DNA of 64,000 nucleotides, from the NCBI RefSeq assembly GCF_024971095.1, contig NZ_CP069717.1, positions 744,001-808,000 on the forward strand, read 5' to 3'. Origin of the DNA: Microbacterium neungamense. Lineage in GTDB: Bacteria; Actinomycetota; Actinomycetes; Actinomycetales; Microbacteriaceae. How positions within the stretch are numbered: position 1 is the stretch's first letter; each line of letters starts with the position of its first letter. Both the position numbers and the translations under genes were made by a program. Positions 49,505 to 58,561 of the stretch are shown piece after piece. The notes under the pieces are model-generated. The model was not told the DNA's origin, did not search any database, and saw nothing but the letters and a program-made list of their open reading frames with translations.

Positions 49505-50599
49505 TTGTCCCAGCGCCGTGGTCCGCGCGTCGGCGTGGGGGTGTGGAGCCTGTGCGTGGCGCTCGCGGCCCTCGTCGGTCTCACCTTCGTGCCCACCCAG
49601 TACGTGATCCAGCGGCCCGGACCGGTCTACGACACCCTCGGCTCGGCGAAGAGCGCCGACGGCACGGAGGTGCCGCTGATCGAGATCGAGGGTGCCGAGA
49701 CGTACCCGGCCGAGGGAGCGCTGGACCTCACCACGGTGCAGGTGGTCGGCAACCGCCAGCGCACACCGAGCTGGTTCGAGCTGGCGATGGCGTGGACCGA
49801 CCCGACCCGCGCGGTCGTGCCGATCGAGACCGTGTTCCCCGAGGGTGTGAGCACCGAGGAGCGCGACGAGCGCAACGCCGTGCTCATGGTCGACTCGCAG
49901 CACGAGGCCACCGCGGCGGCGCTCACGGAGCTCGGCTACGACGTCGGCGCGCGCGTCGAGGTCGTCGAGGTGCTGGAGGATGCCGCGGCGCAGGGTCTGC
50001 TGGCCGCCGGGGACGTCATCCTCGCGGCGAACGGCACGCCCGTACAGTCGGCCACCGGCCTGCGCGACGCCATCCAGCAGGGCCAGGGCGACCCCGTCGA
50101 GCTCCGTGTGGCGGACGCGCAGGGGGAGGAGCGGACCGTCACCGTGACCCCGAAGCGGGAGAAGGATGCCGCCGGCGAGACCGTGTGGCTGATCGGCGTC
50201 TCGCTGACCACGGACTACTCGTTCCCGCTGGATGTGACCATCCAGCTCGACAACGTCGGCGGCCCCAGCGCCGGGATGATGTTCGCGCTCGGCATCGTGG
50301 ATCTGCTGACTCCCGGGGAGCTCACCGGCGGGGAGCGGATCGCCGGCACCGGCACGATCGACGCCGAGGGGGCGGTGGGCCCGATCGGCGGCATCCGGCA
50401 GAAGCTGTACGGCGCGAGGGATGCCGGCGCCGAGTACTTCCTCGCCCCGGCGGACAACTGCGACGAGGTGGTCGGGCATGTGCCGGACGGCCTGCAGGTG
50501 TTCCGCACCGCCACCCTCGACGAGTCGCTGGAGATCCTCGAGGTCATCGCGGAGGGCGGCGACACCGCCGACCTCCCCACCTGCGCCTCCGCCCGCTGA
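49505..50599 (+). CDS. PDZ and Lon-like (S16) membrane protease
   Basis: The 364-residue protein has one N-terminal membrane anchor (VGVWSLCVALAALVGLTFV), a PDZ domain (about 125-215: VVEVLEDAAAQGLLAAGDVILAANGTPV) and a Lon-type proteolytic domain. Its catalytic dyad is Ser255 in VGGPSAGMMFALG and Lys300 in GGIRQKLYGARDAG, 45 residues apart as in Lon. The active site should face outside. TTG 49505 is preferred because GGAGG lies 8-12 bases upstream. It matches Rv3194c and precedes UPF0182 as in mycobacteria. Confidence 0.9.
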   Translation: MSQRRGPRVGVGVWSLCVALAALVGLTFVPTQYVIQRPGPVYDTLGSAKSADGTEVPLIEIEGAETYPAEGALDLTTVQVVGNRQRTPSWFELAMAWTDPTRAVVPIETVFPEGVSTEERDERNAVLMVDSQHEATAAALTELGYDVGARVEVVEVLEDAAAQGLLAAGDVILAANGTPVQSATGLRDAIQQGQGDPVELRVADAQGEERTVTVTPKREKDAAGETVWLIGVSLTTDYSFPLDVTIQLDNVGGPSAGMMFALGIVDLLTPGELTGGERIAGTGTIDAEGAVGPIGGIRQKLYGARDAGAEYFLAPADNCDEVVGHVPDGLQVFRTATLDESLEILEVIAEGGDTADLPTCASAR

Positions 50600-50664
50600 G
50601 CCCGTCGAAGCGTCCGCCCCGGGCATCCGCCGCGACTCCGGGCCGAACCATAGCCTGGCCTGCC

Positions 50665-50670
50665 TAGGAT
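50665..50670 (+). promoter_or_regulatory. -10 box TAGGAT, leaderless UPF0182 gene
   Basis: TAGGAT ends six bases before the GTG at 50677. Confidence 0.5.
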
Positions 50671-50676
50671 GGACGG

Positions 50677-53571
50677 GTGACCACGACCTCAGCGCCGAAC
50701 CCGGCCACGCCCCGTGCCTCCCGCCGCATCCTCGCGATCTCGGTGGCCATCATCGCCGCGCTCATCGCGGCCTTCTTCGTCTTCGCCTCGCTGTACACCG
50801 AGTTCCTCTGGTTCGACCAGCTGACCTTCGCGTCCGTGCTGACCACCCAGTGGATCGCAACGGCGACGATGTTCGCGATCGGGTTCCTGGGCATGGCGGC
50901 GCCGATCTTCGTGTGCATCCAGCTCGCCTACCGGCTGCGCCCGGTGTACGTGAGGCTGAGCTCGCAGCTGGACCGCTACCAGGAGGTGGTGGAGCCGCTG
51001 CGGCGCCTCGCGATGTGGGGCATGCCGATCTTCTTCGGCGTCTTCGCCGGCTTCGCCGCCGCGGGCAACTGGCAGACCGCGTGGCTGTGGGCGAACGGCG
51101 TCACCACCGACACCCTCGACCCGCAGTTCGGCGTGGACACCGGCTTCTACCTGTTCGCGATGCCGTTCTACTCGGCGCTGCTCGCGTACGTCAGCGCGGT
51201 GCTGCTGCTGTGCCTGGTGATCACCGCACTGGTGTCGTACCTGTACGGCTCGGTGCGGATCGGGCAGCGCGAGCTGCGCATCTCCAAGCCCGCCCGCATC
51301 CAGCTGGCCGTCCTCGCCGGCCTCTATCTGCTGGTGCAGGCGGCGAGCCTGTGGCTGGACCGCTACCTGACCCTGGTCTCCCCGGAGGACCGGATCACCG
51401 GTGCCGCGTACACCGGCGCGAACGCCACCATCCCGGGTCTGGCGATCCTGTCGATCCTCGCCGCCGTCGTCGCGGTGCTGTTCTTCGTCACGGCGGTGAT
51501 CGGCCGTTGGCGCTTCCCGCTCGCGGCCACCGCGCTGCTCATCGTCGCCTCCCTGGTGATCGGCGTCGGCTACCCCTGGGTCGTGAAGACCTTCCAGGTG
51601 GAGCCGAACAAGAACGCCTACCAGGCCGAGTACTACGACCGGAACATCCAGAGCACCAAGGAGGCGTTCGGCGTCGCCGACATGACCGTGACCCCGTTCA
51701 CGGCCGAGACCGACACCGAGGCCGGCCAGCTGCGCGAGGACGCCGCCACCACGGCATCCGTCCGCATCATGGACCCGGGCGTCATCGGCCCGACCGTGCG
51801 GCAGCTCGAGCAGTACCGCTCCTACTACCAGTTCAACCAGCCGCTGGACGTGGACCGCTACGAGATCGACGGGCAGATGCAGGACACCGTGGTCGCCGTG
51901 CGCGACCTCGACATGACCAAGCTCGGCGGCGGCGACAGCTGGAACAACCGCGTCGCGGTGTACACGCACGGCTACGGCCTGGTCGCGATGGCCGGCAACC
52001 AGCGCACCAGCGACGGCGAGCCGGTGTTCCTCGAGCGGGGCATCCCGTCCTCCGGCTTCCTCACCGAGAGCGAGAAGTTCGAGCCGCGGGTGTACTTCGG
52101 CGAGTCGTCCCCGGAGTACTCGATCGTCGGCGCCCCGGAGGGGCGGGAGCCGGTCGAGATCGACTACCCGCGCGGCGAGCAGGGCGCGAACGACACCAAG
52201 ACGACCTTCAAGGGCGACGGTGGTCCGCGCATCGGGAACACGTTCACGAAGCTGCTGTATGCGCTGAAGTTCCAGTCCGAGCAGATCCTGTTCTCGAACC
52301 TCGTGAACTCCGAGTCGCAGATCCTCTACGACCGCGACCCGAAGACCCGCGTGCAGAAGGTCGCCCCGTACCTGACGCTGGACAGCGACCCGTACCCGAG
52401 CGTCGTGGACGGCCGGATCGTCTGGATCGTGGACGGCTTCACGACCAGCTCGACCTACCCGTATTCGACGAGCGTCAGCCTCGCCGATGCCATCGCGGAC
52501 TCCACGATGCCCGCCCCCACCCTCGCGCGGGACGACATCAACTACATCCGCAACTCAGTGAAGGCCACCGTCGACGCGTACGACGGCTCCGTCACCCTGT
52601 ACGCGTGGGACGAGGAGGACCCGCTGCTGCAGGCGTGGCAGAAGATCTTCCCGAACACGGTGAAGCCGATCAGCGAGATGTCGGGCGAGCTGATGAGCCA
52701 CGTCCGATACCCGACCGACCTGTTCAAGGTGCAGCGGGACATCCTCGGCATCTACCACATCGATGACGCCGGCGCCTTCGCGCAGGAGGTGAACCGCTGG
52801 CAGACGCCGAACGACCCGCGCGACAAGAACCAGCTGCAGCCGCCGTACTACCTGACCATGAAGATGCCGGATCAGGAGGAGCCGCGCTTCTCGATGTTCT
52901 CCAGCTTCATCCCGGCCTCGCAGGGCAATGAGAGCCGGGAGGTGCTGATGGGCTACCTCGCGGTCGACTCGGATGCCGGATCCGAGCCCGGCAAGAAGGC
53001 GGAGAGCTACGGCAAGCTGCGACTGCTGGAGATCGACACCGCCACCACGGTGCCGGGTCCCGGTCAGGTGCAGAACACCTTCGACTCGAACACCGCGATC
53101 GCCGACCAGCTGAACGTGCTCACCCTCGGCAAGTCGGAGGTGCGCTACGGCAACCTGCTCACCCTGCCGGTCGGCGGCGGCCTGCTGTACGTGCAGCCGG
53201 TGTACGTGCAGTCGTCCGAGGGCACGCAGCTGCCCAACCTCCGCAAGATCCTGGTCGCCTTCGGCGACGAGGTCGCCTTCGAGGACACGCTGAGCCAGGC
53301 GCTGGACGCGCTGTTCGGTGGAGACGCGGGCGCGGCCGGCGGCGACGAGGAGATCGAGCCGACCGATCCCGGCACGGGCGGCGAGGAGCCGCCGCCCACT
53401 GAGCCGTCGGAGGTCCGGCAGGAGACGCTGCAGGCGGCGCGCGACGCGCTCGCGGCCCGCGACGCCGCGCTCCGCGCCGGCGACCTGGAGACGTTCGCCG
53501 CGGAGGACAAGAAGCTCACCGAGGCCGTGCGCAAGCTCCTCGAGCTCGAGGAGGCCACGGCGGGGGAGTGA
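50677..53571 (+). CDS. UPF0182 large membrane protein
   Basis: The 964-residue protein has seven N-terminal transmembrane helices (residues about 15-320, for example ILAISVAIIAALIAAFFVFASLYTEFLWFDQL). A large extracytoplasmic domain follows with NKNAYQAEYYDRNIQSTKEAFGV, RVYFGESSPEYSIVG, DINYIRNSVKATVDAYDG and YLTMKMPDQEEPRFSMFSSF. A Glu/Pro linker and a coiled-coil C-terminal segment (AARDALAARDAALRAGDLETFAAEDKKL) complete it. This is the standard layout and length of UPF0182 (Rv3193c). Molecular role is unknown. Confidence 0.95.
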   Translation: MTTTSAPNPATPRASRRILAISVAIIAALIAAFFVFASLYTEFLWFDQLTFASVLTTQWIATATMFAIGFLGMAAPIFVCIQLAYRLRPVYVRLSSQLDRYQEVVEPLRRLAMWGMPIFFGVFAGFAAAGNWQTAWLWANGVTTDTLDPQFGVDTGFYLFAMPFYSALLAYVSAVLLLCLVITALVSYLYGSVRIGQRELRISKPARIQLAVLAGLYLLVQAASLWLDRYLTLVSPEDRITGAAYTGANATIPGLAILSILAAVVAVLFFVTAVIGRWRFPLAATALLIVASLVIGVGYPWVVKTFQVEPNKNAYQAEYYDRNIQSTKEAFGVADMTVTPFTAETDTEAGQLREDAATTASVRIMDPGVIGPTVRQLEQYRSYYQFNQPLDVDRYEIDGQMQDTVVAVRDLDMTKLGGGDSWNNRVAVYTHGYGLVAMAGNQRTSDGEPVFLERGIPSSGFLTESEKFEPRVYFGESSPEYSIVGAPEGREPVEIDYPRGEQGANDTKTTFKGDGGPRIGNTFTKLLYALKFQSEQILFSNLVNSESQILYDRDPKTRVQKVAPYLTLDSDPYPSVVDGRIVWIVDGFTTSSTYPYSTSVSLADAIADSTMPAPTLARDDINYIRNSVKATVDAYDGSVTLYAWDEEDPLLQAWQKIFPNTVKPISEMSGELMSHVRYPTDLFKVQRDILGIYHIDDAGAFAQEVNRWQTPNDPRDKNQLQPPYYLTMKMPDQEEPRFSMFSSFIPASQGNESREVLMGYLAVDSDAGSEPGKKAESYGKLRLLEIDTATTVPGPGQVQNTFDSNTAIADQLNVLTLGKSEVRYGNLLTLPVGGGLLYVQPVYVQSSEGTQLPNLRKILVAFGDEVAFEDTLSQALDALFGGDAGAAGGDEEIEPTDPGTGGEEPPPTEPSEVRQETLQAARDALAARDAALRAGDLETFAAEDKKLTEAVRKLLELEEATAGE

Positions 53572-53761
53572 GCCCGTCCTGACACCTCGTCGCCGCCGGA
53601 TGCCGCCGCACGTGCATCCGGCGGCGACGTCGTCTGCGCGCAGAGGGCGTGCGCGGCGACGGCGTGTGGCCTGCGGCGTGTGCGCCCCTGGAATTCGGCC
53701 ACGCGCTCGCGGAGAATGGGAATCGGTGATCGTATCGATTCCGTCGAAAGAGGTGGCTGAC

Positions 53762-54010
53762 ATGCAGATCACAGCTGGCTCCCGCGTGGTCATCCATGGG
53801 GCGCGGGTGGGACGAACCGACCGGCACGGCGAGGTGCTCGAGGCGCGCGGGGAGGACGGTGGTCCGCCGTACCTGATCCGCTTCGACGACGGGCACGAAT
53901 CGCTGGTGTTCCCCGGTCCGGACTGCGAGCTCGAGCACGCCTCCGGCGACGCGGCCGCGACGAGCGGCGACGCGGCGGCCGCGGGCTCCTCGGGTCAGGC
54001 GGCCGGATAG
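53762..54010 (+). CDS. DUF1918 protein
   Basis: The 82-residue protein has the DUF1918 core ITAGSRVVIHGARVGRTDRHGEVLEARG, GPPYLIRFDDGHESLVFPGPD, then an Ala/Ser/Gly tail with two SGDAAA repeats. It is a small SH3-like beta-barrel family of unknown function. GAAAGAGG precedes the ATG. The last 16 bases overlap the end of the convergent DUF488 gene. Confidence 0.88.
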   Translation: MQITAGSRVVIHGARVGRTDRHGEVLEARGEDGGPPYLIRFDDGHESLVFPGPDCELEHASGDAAATSGDAAAAGSSGQAAG

Positions 54011-54519
54011 GTCACGACGCCGCCGGCTCCGACCGCTGCTCCGGGCGTGAGCCGTGCGGCGTCGAGCCTGCCGTCCGGCATGATGTGCACGACCTCTTCG
54101 CCGGCGCCGAGCAGGTGGTCGGCCACGATCCGCCGGTGGCAGCGCCACCACACCGCCTCCGCGCACATGACCGCGGGGTTCTCCTCCCGCAGCCCGCGCA
54201 GGGCCTGAAGGCCGGCGCGGAAGGCGTCCGACAGCGCGTGATCGGCGTAGTTGTGGAAGCTGCGGTTGCGCCACAGCCCGTTCACATCCGGCGGGACGCC
54301 GGCGGCACGCGAGCGGAGGCCGCCGAGCTCCGGGAGGCGCAGGAAGCGGATGCCGGAGGCCGGCAGGGCCTCGGCGAGGACGTCCTCGCCGAACTGCGGG
54401 TTGCGGCGCGAGCCGGGCATCTTCCGCACGTCGCAGACCGCGGAGGCCCCGGCATCCGTCAGCAGCCGCACGAACTCGTCGAGCGGATGATCGGAGTGGC
54501 CGATCGTGAAGAAGGGCAT
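53995..54519 (-). CDS. DUF488 family protein
   Basis: The 174-residue protein has FFTIGHSDHPLDEFVRLL, AVCDVRKMPGSRRNPQF, FLRLPELGGLR, FHNYADHA, and VMCAEAVWWRCHRRIVADHLL, the DUF488 signature including the CAE..CHR motif. Start ATG 54519 follows AGGAGCGACGG. The family is of unknown biochemical activity, with conserved Cys/His/Arg suggesting an enzyme. Confidence 0.9.
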   Translation of the reverse strand: MPFFTIGHSDHPLDEFVRLLTDAGASAVCDVRKMPGSRRNPQFGEDVLAEALPASGIRFLRLPELGGLRSRAAGVPPDVNGLWRNRSFHNYADHALSDAFRAGLQALRGLREENPAVMCAEAVWWRCHRRIVADHLLGAGEEVVHIMPDGRLDAARLTPGAAVGAGGVVTYPAA

Positions 54520-54560
54520 CCGTCGCTCCTCTCCCTCGATCCGCACGTGCCGGAGATGCG

Positions 54561-54594
54561 AAGAAGGCCCGATCCTGAGGGACCGGGCCTTCTT
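54561..54594. terminator. Rho-independent terminator after the initiator tRNA
   Basis: AAGAAGGCCCG (54561-54571) pairs with CGGGCCTTCTT (54584-54594), followed on the plus strand by CTTTCG and on the minus strand by CTTCTTCGC. It lies directly downstream of the minus-strand tRNA gene. Confidence 0.85.
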
Positions 54595-54600
54595 CTTTCG

Positions 54601-54674
54601 TTGCGGGGACAGGATTTGAACCTGCGACCTCCGGGTTATGAGCCCGGCGAGCTACCGAACTGCTCCACCCCGCG
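54601..54674 (-). tRNA. Initiator tRNA-fMet (CAU)
   Basis: The 74-nt minus-strand cloverleaf reads CGCGGGG for the 5' acceptor strand and CCCCGCA plus discriminator A at the 3' end, so position 1 is C facing A72, the unpaired C1-A72 hallmark of bacterial initiator tRNA. The anticodon is CAU in GGCTCATAACC, with three G-C pairs at the base of the anticodon stem (GGG/CCC), also typical of initiator. The T loop reads GGTTCAAATCC. The CCA end is not encoded. Confidence 0.95.
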
Positions 54675-54734
54675 GCACGTCTTCTACCCTAACACGCTCT
54701 GCGAGGGGAGGGCGAATCGAGGCAGGATGGGGGC

Positions 54735-55538
54735 ATGTCCGACTCGCACCTGACCGTCGCCGTCTGCCAGTTCGCCCCGGATGCCGACCGTGCCGCCAAC
54801 CGCGAGCGCGTCGCCGCCCTGACGGCGGACGCCGCCGCCCGCGGCGCCACGCTCGTGGTCTTCCCGGAGTACTCCAGCTACTTCGTCGACCCGATGGACG
54901 ACACCCTCGCGGCGAACGCCGAGACGCTGGACGGGCCGTTCGCGACCGTGCTGCGCCGGCTCGCCGCGCAGCACGGCGTGACCGTGGTGGCCGGGCTCGT
55001 CGAGGCGGGGGAGGGGAGCCGGGTGGGCAACACGGTGATCGCGGCGGATGCCGGCGGCATCCGTGCCGTGTACCGCAAGCAGCACCTGTACGACGCGTTC
55101 GGGCAGACGGAATCGGACTGGATCGAGCCGGGCGCGCTGGACGCCGACGCCGTGTTCCAGGCCGGCGGGCTCACCGTCGGACTCATGACCTGCTACGACC
55201 TGCGCTTCCCGGAGGTGGCGCGCACCCTGATCGACCGGGGCGCGGACGTGCTGGTCGTGCCGGCGGAATGGGTACGCGGTCCGCTCAAGGAGCACCACTG
55301 GCAGACGCTGCTCACCGCCCGAGCCATCGAGAACACCGCCTATGTCGTCTCCGCCGACCATCCCGGCCCGATCGGCGTCGGCCTGTCGCAGGTGATCGAC
55401 CCGCAGGGCGTCGTGCTCGCCGGAGTCGGCTCCGGCGAGGGGGTCGCCGTCGCGGCCCTCGCCCCCGCCGTCATCGCCCGCGTGCGCGACACGAACCCCG
55501 CTCTGCGTCTGCGCCGCTACCGGGTCGTCCCCGCCTGA
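54735..55538 (+). CDS. Carbon-nitrogen hydrolase (nitrilase superfamily)
   Basis: The 267-residue enzyme shows the Glu-Lys-Cys triad: Glu45 in LVVFPEYSSYF, Lys115 in YRKQHLYDAFGQ and Cys153 in LMTCYDLRFPE. It most resembles the omega-amidase/deaminated-glutathione amidase branch, cleaving small amides in the cytoplasm. ATG 54735 lies just upstream of the conserved LTVAVCQFAP. It is convergent with the aminotransferase across a palindromic repeat. Confidence 0.9.
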   Translation: MSDSHLTVAVCQFAPDADRAANRERVAALTADAAARGATLVVFPEYSSYFVDPMDDTLAANAETLDGPFATVLRRLAAQHGVTVVAGLVEAGEGSRVGNTVIAADAGGIRAVYRKQHLYDAFGQTESDWIEPGALDADAVFQAGGLTVGLMTCYDLRFPEVARTLIDRGADVLVVPAEWVRGPLKEHHWQTLLTARAIENTAYVVSADHPGPIGVGLSQVIDPQGVVLAGVGSGEGVAVAALAPAVIARVRDTNPALRLRRYRVVPA

Positions 55539-55563
55539 CGCCCCCCGGCCCCGGCTTCTTCGG

Positions 55564-55630
55564 GTTTGGGGCGGATTCTCGCGTTCGGGGCGGGGGAGCT
55601 CCGCCCCGAACGCGAAGATCCGCCCCAAAC
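55564..55630. repeat. 30-bp-arm palindromic repeat, copy 2
   Basis: Arms 55564-55593 and 55601-55630 pair almost perfectly around GGGAGCT. Sequence and arm length match the copy at 16125-16191. It lies between the convergent nitrilase and aminotransferase genes. Confidence 0.85.
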
Positions 55631-55669
55631 GGCCGAGCTCGGGATCGAGGTCCGGGCCGATGTCGAGCT

Positions 55670-55738
55670 CGGGGCGGGGGTCGGGGGCGGGGTCAGGGCG
55701 GGGGCGGGGCGGGGTCAGGGCGGGGGCGGGGTCAGAGG
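55670..55738 (+). repeat. G-rich tandem repeat at the aminotransferase 3' end
   Basis: GGGGTCAGGGCGGGGGC-type units repeat about three times and run into the stop codon of the convergent aminotransferase. The many G-runs could form a quadruplex on the plus strand. Confidence 0.7.
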
Positions 55739-56928
55739 GCGGCGAGGCGGCGCGCGGCCTCCTCGAGCACCTCGACGCGCTTGCAGGCGGCGAAGCGGAC
55801 CAGACCGGCGTAGTCCCCGCGCCGCTCGGGGGCGACGAACGCCGTGAGCGGGATGGCGACGACCCCGGCGCGCTCCGGCAGCGCCCGGCAGAAGGCGGCG
55901 GCGTCCGCCCCGCCCAGCGCCGTGGCATCCGCGACCGTGAAGTACCCGCCCTGCGGCGGATGCACTTCGAAGCCGGCCGCGCGCAGGGCCCCGTCCAGCA
56001 GTTCGTGCTTGCGGAGCAGCGCGGCGGCGGCATCCGCGAAGTACGCGTCCGGCAGGCGCAGGCCGACGGCGACGGCCGGCTGGAACGGCGCGCCGTTGAC
56101 GTAGGTGAGGAACTGCTTGACCGTGAGCACCGCGGTGATGAGCGCCGCCGGCCCGTGCACCCAGCCGATCTTCCACCCCGTGGTCGAGAACGTCTTCCCC
56201 GCCGAGGAGATCGTCAGCGTGCGCTCGGCGGCCCCCGGCAGCGTCGCGATCGGGGTGTGCGGGGCGTGGAAGGACAGGTGCTCGTACACCTCGTCGGTGA
56301 CGATCACCGCGTCGTGCCGCTCGGCCAGGCGCACCACCTCTGCGAGCACGTCGGGCGCGAACACGGCGCCGGTGGGGTTGTGCGGATCGTTCACGAGGAT
56401 GATCCGAGTGCGGTCGTTGACGACCTCGGCGAGCTCATCCAGGTCCGGCTGGAACCCGGGGCGCCGCAGCGGCACGGTCCGCAGGCGCGCGCCGGCCAGG
56501 GCCGCCGCGGCGGCGTAGGAGTCGTAGTACGGCTCGAAGACCACGACCTCGTCCTTGGGGGAGTCGATCAGCGCGAGCAGGGTGGCGGTGAGGGCCTCGG
56601 TGGCGCCGGCGGTGACGAGCACCTCCCGCTCGGGGTCGACCTCGAGCCCGTAGAAGCGCCGCTGGTGCTCGGAGATGGCCAGCAGCAGATCCGGGATGCC
56701 GCGCCCCGGCGGGTACTGGTTGACGCCCGCCGCGATCGCCTCGCGTGCAGCCTCGAGCACCTCCGCGGGCCCGTCCTCGTCGGGGAAGCCCTGACCGAGG
56801 TTGATGGCGCCGGTGCGCACGGCCGCCGCGGACATCTCTGCGAAGATGGTGGGAGCCACCTCGCCCGAGGGTGAGAGAAGGCCCGCTCCTGCCGCAGTGC
56901 GCCGCCAGGCGCCGGGAGTGACATCCAT
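55732..56928 (-). CDS. Class I/II pyridoxal-phosphate aminotransferase
   Basis: The 398-residue protein has INLGQGFPDEDGPAEVLEAA, NQYPPGRGIPDLLLAIS, TAGATEALTATLLAL, LVNDPHNPTGAVF, TDEVYEHLSF and the PLP lysine in SSAGKTFSTTGWKIGWVHG. This resembles kynurenine/methionine-type aminotransferases (ybdL/KAT branch). Specificity cannot be fixed from sequence. Pairing with an omega-amidase-like nitrilase at 54735 is meaningful: glutamine transaminase plus omega-amidase recycle methionine and glutamine keto-acids. Confidence 0.85.
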   Translation of the reverse strand: MDVTPGAWRRTAAGAGLLSPSGEVAPTIFAEMSAAAVRTGAINLGQGFPDEDGPAEVLEAAREAIAAGVNQYPPGRGIPDLLLAISEHQRRFYGLEVDPEREVLVTAGATEALTATLLALIDSPKDEVVVFEPYYDSYAAAAALAGARLRTVPLRRPGFQPDLDELAEVVNDRTRIILVNDPHNPTGAVFAPDVLAEVVRLAERHDAVIVTDEVYEHLSFHAPHTPIATLPGAAERTLTISSAGKTFSTTGWKIGWVHGPAALITAVLTVKQFLTYVNGAPFQPAVAVGLRLPDAYFADAAAALLRKHELLDGALRAAGFEVHPPQGGYFTVADATALGGADAAAFCRALPERAGVVAIPLTAFVAPERRGDYAGLVRFAACKRVEVLEEAARRLAAL

Positions 56929-57024
56929 GCAGAACAGGCTAAGACCATAGGAGACGTCCAACCCGGCCATATCAAACGCACAGGGTGACGCGTCACGCTG
57001 AAGGGGCGTTGTGAAGGAGCACAG

Positions 57025-58449
57025 ATGAACGACAAGAGCACCCCCGAGCCCACCCCCGGCGGCAGCGACTCCGCCCCCGGCAGCCGCATCCCCGAGGGAC
57101 ACCGCCTGCCGGACGCGTTCGCCTCCACCTCGCCGATCCGGACCGGCTCGCCCGCCGCCGGCCACGCCGCCCCGGGCGCCGCCTTCGGCGCACCGGCGCA
57201 GACCGGGCCGGCCGCGCCCGCGGACGGCTCCGCCGCTCCGGCCGCGCGGAAGCCCGGCGGGGCCGCGAAGGTCGCCGGGCTCCTGCTGGCCGCCGCCCTC
57301 GTCGGCGGGGCCGCCGGGTTCGGGGGCAGCGCGATCGGGCAGGCCGTGTTCGCCAAGCCGGCCACCGCCCCGGCATCCGGACCCGAGACCATCACCGTGA
57401 ACAACCCCGGCTCCGTGAACGAGACCACCGCGATCGCCACCGAGGTGCTGCCGTCGGTGGTCACCATCGAGGTCGCCGGCGCGCAGGAATCCGGCAGCGG
57501 CTCGGGCGTCATCCTCGACGAGGACGGCTACGTGCTCACCAACACGCACGTGGTCACCCTGGGCGGCGCCGCCTCCGACCCCGCGATCCGGGTCACCACC
57601 TCCGACGGCCGCATCTACACCGCGGAGATCGTCGGCACCGACCCGGTGTACGACCTCGCCGTGATCCGGCTGCAGGACGCCGAGGACCTCACCCCGATCG
57701 AGTTCGCCGACTCGTCCGAGCTCAACGTCGGCGACACCGCCGTGGCCGTGGGCGCCCCGCTGGGCCTGTCCAACTCGGTCACCACCGGCATCGTCAGCGC
57801 CCTCAACCGCAGCATCCAGATCGCCTCCGCGGCGGCGCCGGACACCGGGCAGGACCAGCAGCAGCCCGAGGAGGAGCAGCCGGGCGAGGGCGGGCCGTTC
57901 CAGTTCGACATCCCCGGCCTCGGCGCGCAGCAGGCGACGCAGTCCATCTCCATCGCGGTCATCCAGACGGATGCCGCGATCAACCCCGGCAACTCCGGCG
58001 GCGCGCTCGTGGACAGCCAGGGTCGCTTGATCGGGATCAACGTGGCGATCGCCACGGCGGGCGGCACCTCGTCCGGCGAGGCTGGATCGATCGGCCTCGG
58101 CTTCGCGATCCCGTCCGACATCGCCGAGCGCATCGCGAACGAGCTGATGGAGAACGGGGAGGCCACGCACGGCCTGCTCGGCGCGACGGTCCGCGACGCC
58201 GCGGCGGTCGAGGACGCCACCGTCGCCGGCGCGTACATCGAGGAGCTCACGCCCCGCGGTGCCGCGAGCGAGGCCGGCCTGCAGCAGGGCGACATCGTCA
58301 CCGGGCTCGACGGCGTGCCGATCACCGGCGCCAGCGATCTGACCGCGCAGGTCCGCGCGGCCGCCGCGGGCAGCACCGTCACCCTCACGATCGTGCGGGA
58401 GGGGCAGTCGCAGGAGATCGAGGTCACGCTCGGAGAGCTCGAGCTCTGA
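57025..58449 (+). CDS. HtrA/DegP-like serine protease with PDZ domain
   Basis: The 474-residue protein has a Pro/Ala-rich cytoplasmic N-terminus and one membrane helix (VAGLLLAAALVGGAAGFGG). A trypsin-like domain carries His175 in LTNTHVVTLGG, Asp210 in PVYDLAVIRL and Ser324 in NPGNSGGALVDSQG. The C-terminal PDZ domain is ATVRDAAAVEDATVAGAYIEELTPRGAASEAGLQQGDIV. A Glu/Gln-rich insert lies at about 272-290 in the protease domain. It should degrade or refold misfolded proteins outside the membrane. GTGAAGGAGC precedes the ATG. Confidence 0.92.
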   Translation: MNDKSTPEPTPGGSDSAPGSRIPEGHRLPDAFASTSPIRTGSPAAGHAAPGAAFGAPAQTGPAAPADGSAAPAARKPGGAAKVAGLLLAAALVGGAAGFGGSAIGQAVFAKPATAPASGPETITVNNPGSVNETTAIATEVLPSVVTIEVAGAQESGSGSGVILDEDGYVLTNTHVVTLGGAASDPAIRVTTSDGRIYTAEIVGTDPVYDLAVIRLQDAEDLTPIEFADSSELNVGDTAVAVGAPLGLSNSVTTGIVSALNRSIQIASAAAPDTGQDQQQPEEEQPGEGGPFQFDIPGLGAQQATQSISIAVIQTDAAINPGNSGGALVDSQGRLIGINVAIATAGGTSSGEAGSIGLGFAIPSDIAERIANELMENGEATHGLLGATVRDAAAVEDATVAGAYIEELTPRGAASEAGLQQGDIVTGLDGVPITGASDLTAQVRAAAAGSTVTLTIVREGQSQEIEVTLGELEL

Positions 58450-58484
58450 TCCCGGCCGGTGCCGGCCCGGTCCGGCACGGGCCC

Positions 58485-58530
58485 CGGCATCGGCACCGGC
58501 ATCGGCACCGGCACCGGCATCGGCATCGGG
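58485..58530 (+). repeat. Hexamer tandem repeat GGCATC/GGCACC
   Basis: Seven to eight units of GGCATCGGCACC-type hexamers lie between the HtrA stop and the -10 box of the next gene. No gene is supported here. Confidence 0.8.
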
Positions 58531-58549
58531 GGAGGACGTCGCACCGCGA

Positions 58550-58555
58550 TAGGCT
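58550..58555 (+). promoter_or_regulatory. -10 box TAGGCT, leaderless wall-polymer gene
   Basis: TAGGCT ends six bases before the GTG at 58562. Confidence 0.5.
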
Positions 58556-58561
58556 CGGCGG

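Noticed and set aside
54601..54674. tRNA-associated genomic island
   Set aside because: No integrase, direct repeat of the tRNA end, or composition change is seen next to it; neighbours are core genes.
57025..58449. Reading the HtrA-like gene as part of a sigE stress operon
   Set aside because: No sigma or anti-sigma gene flanks it; it stands alone with its own ribosome site.
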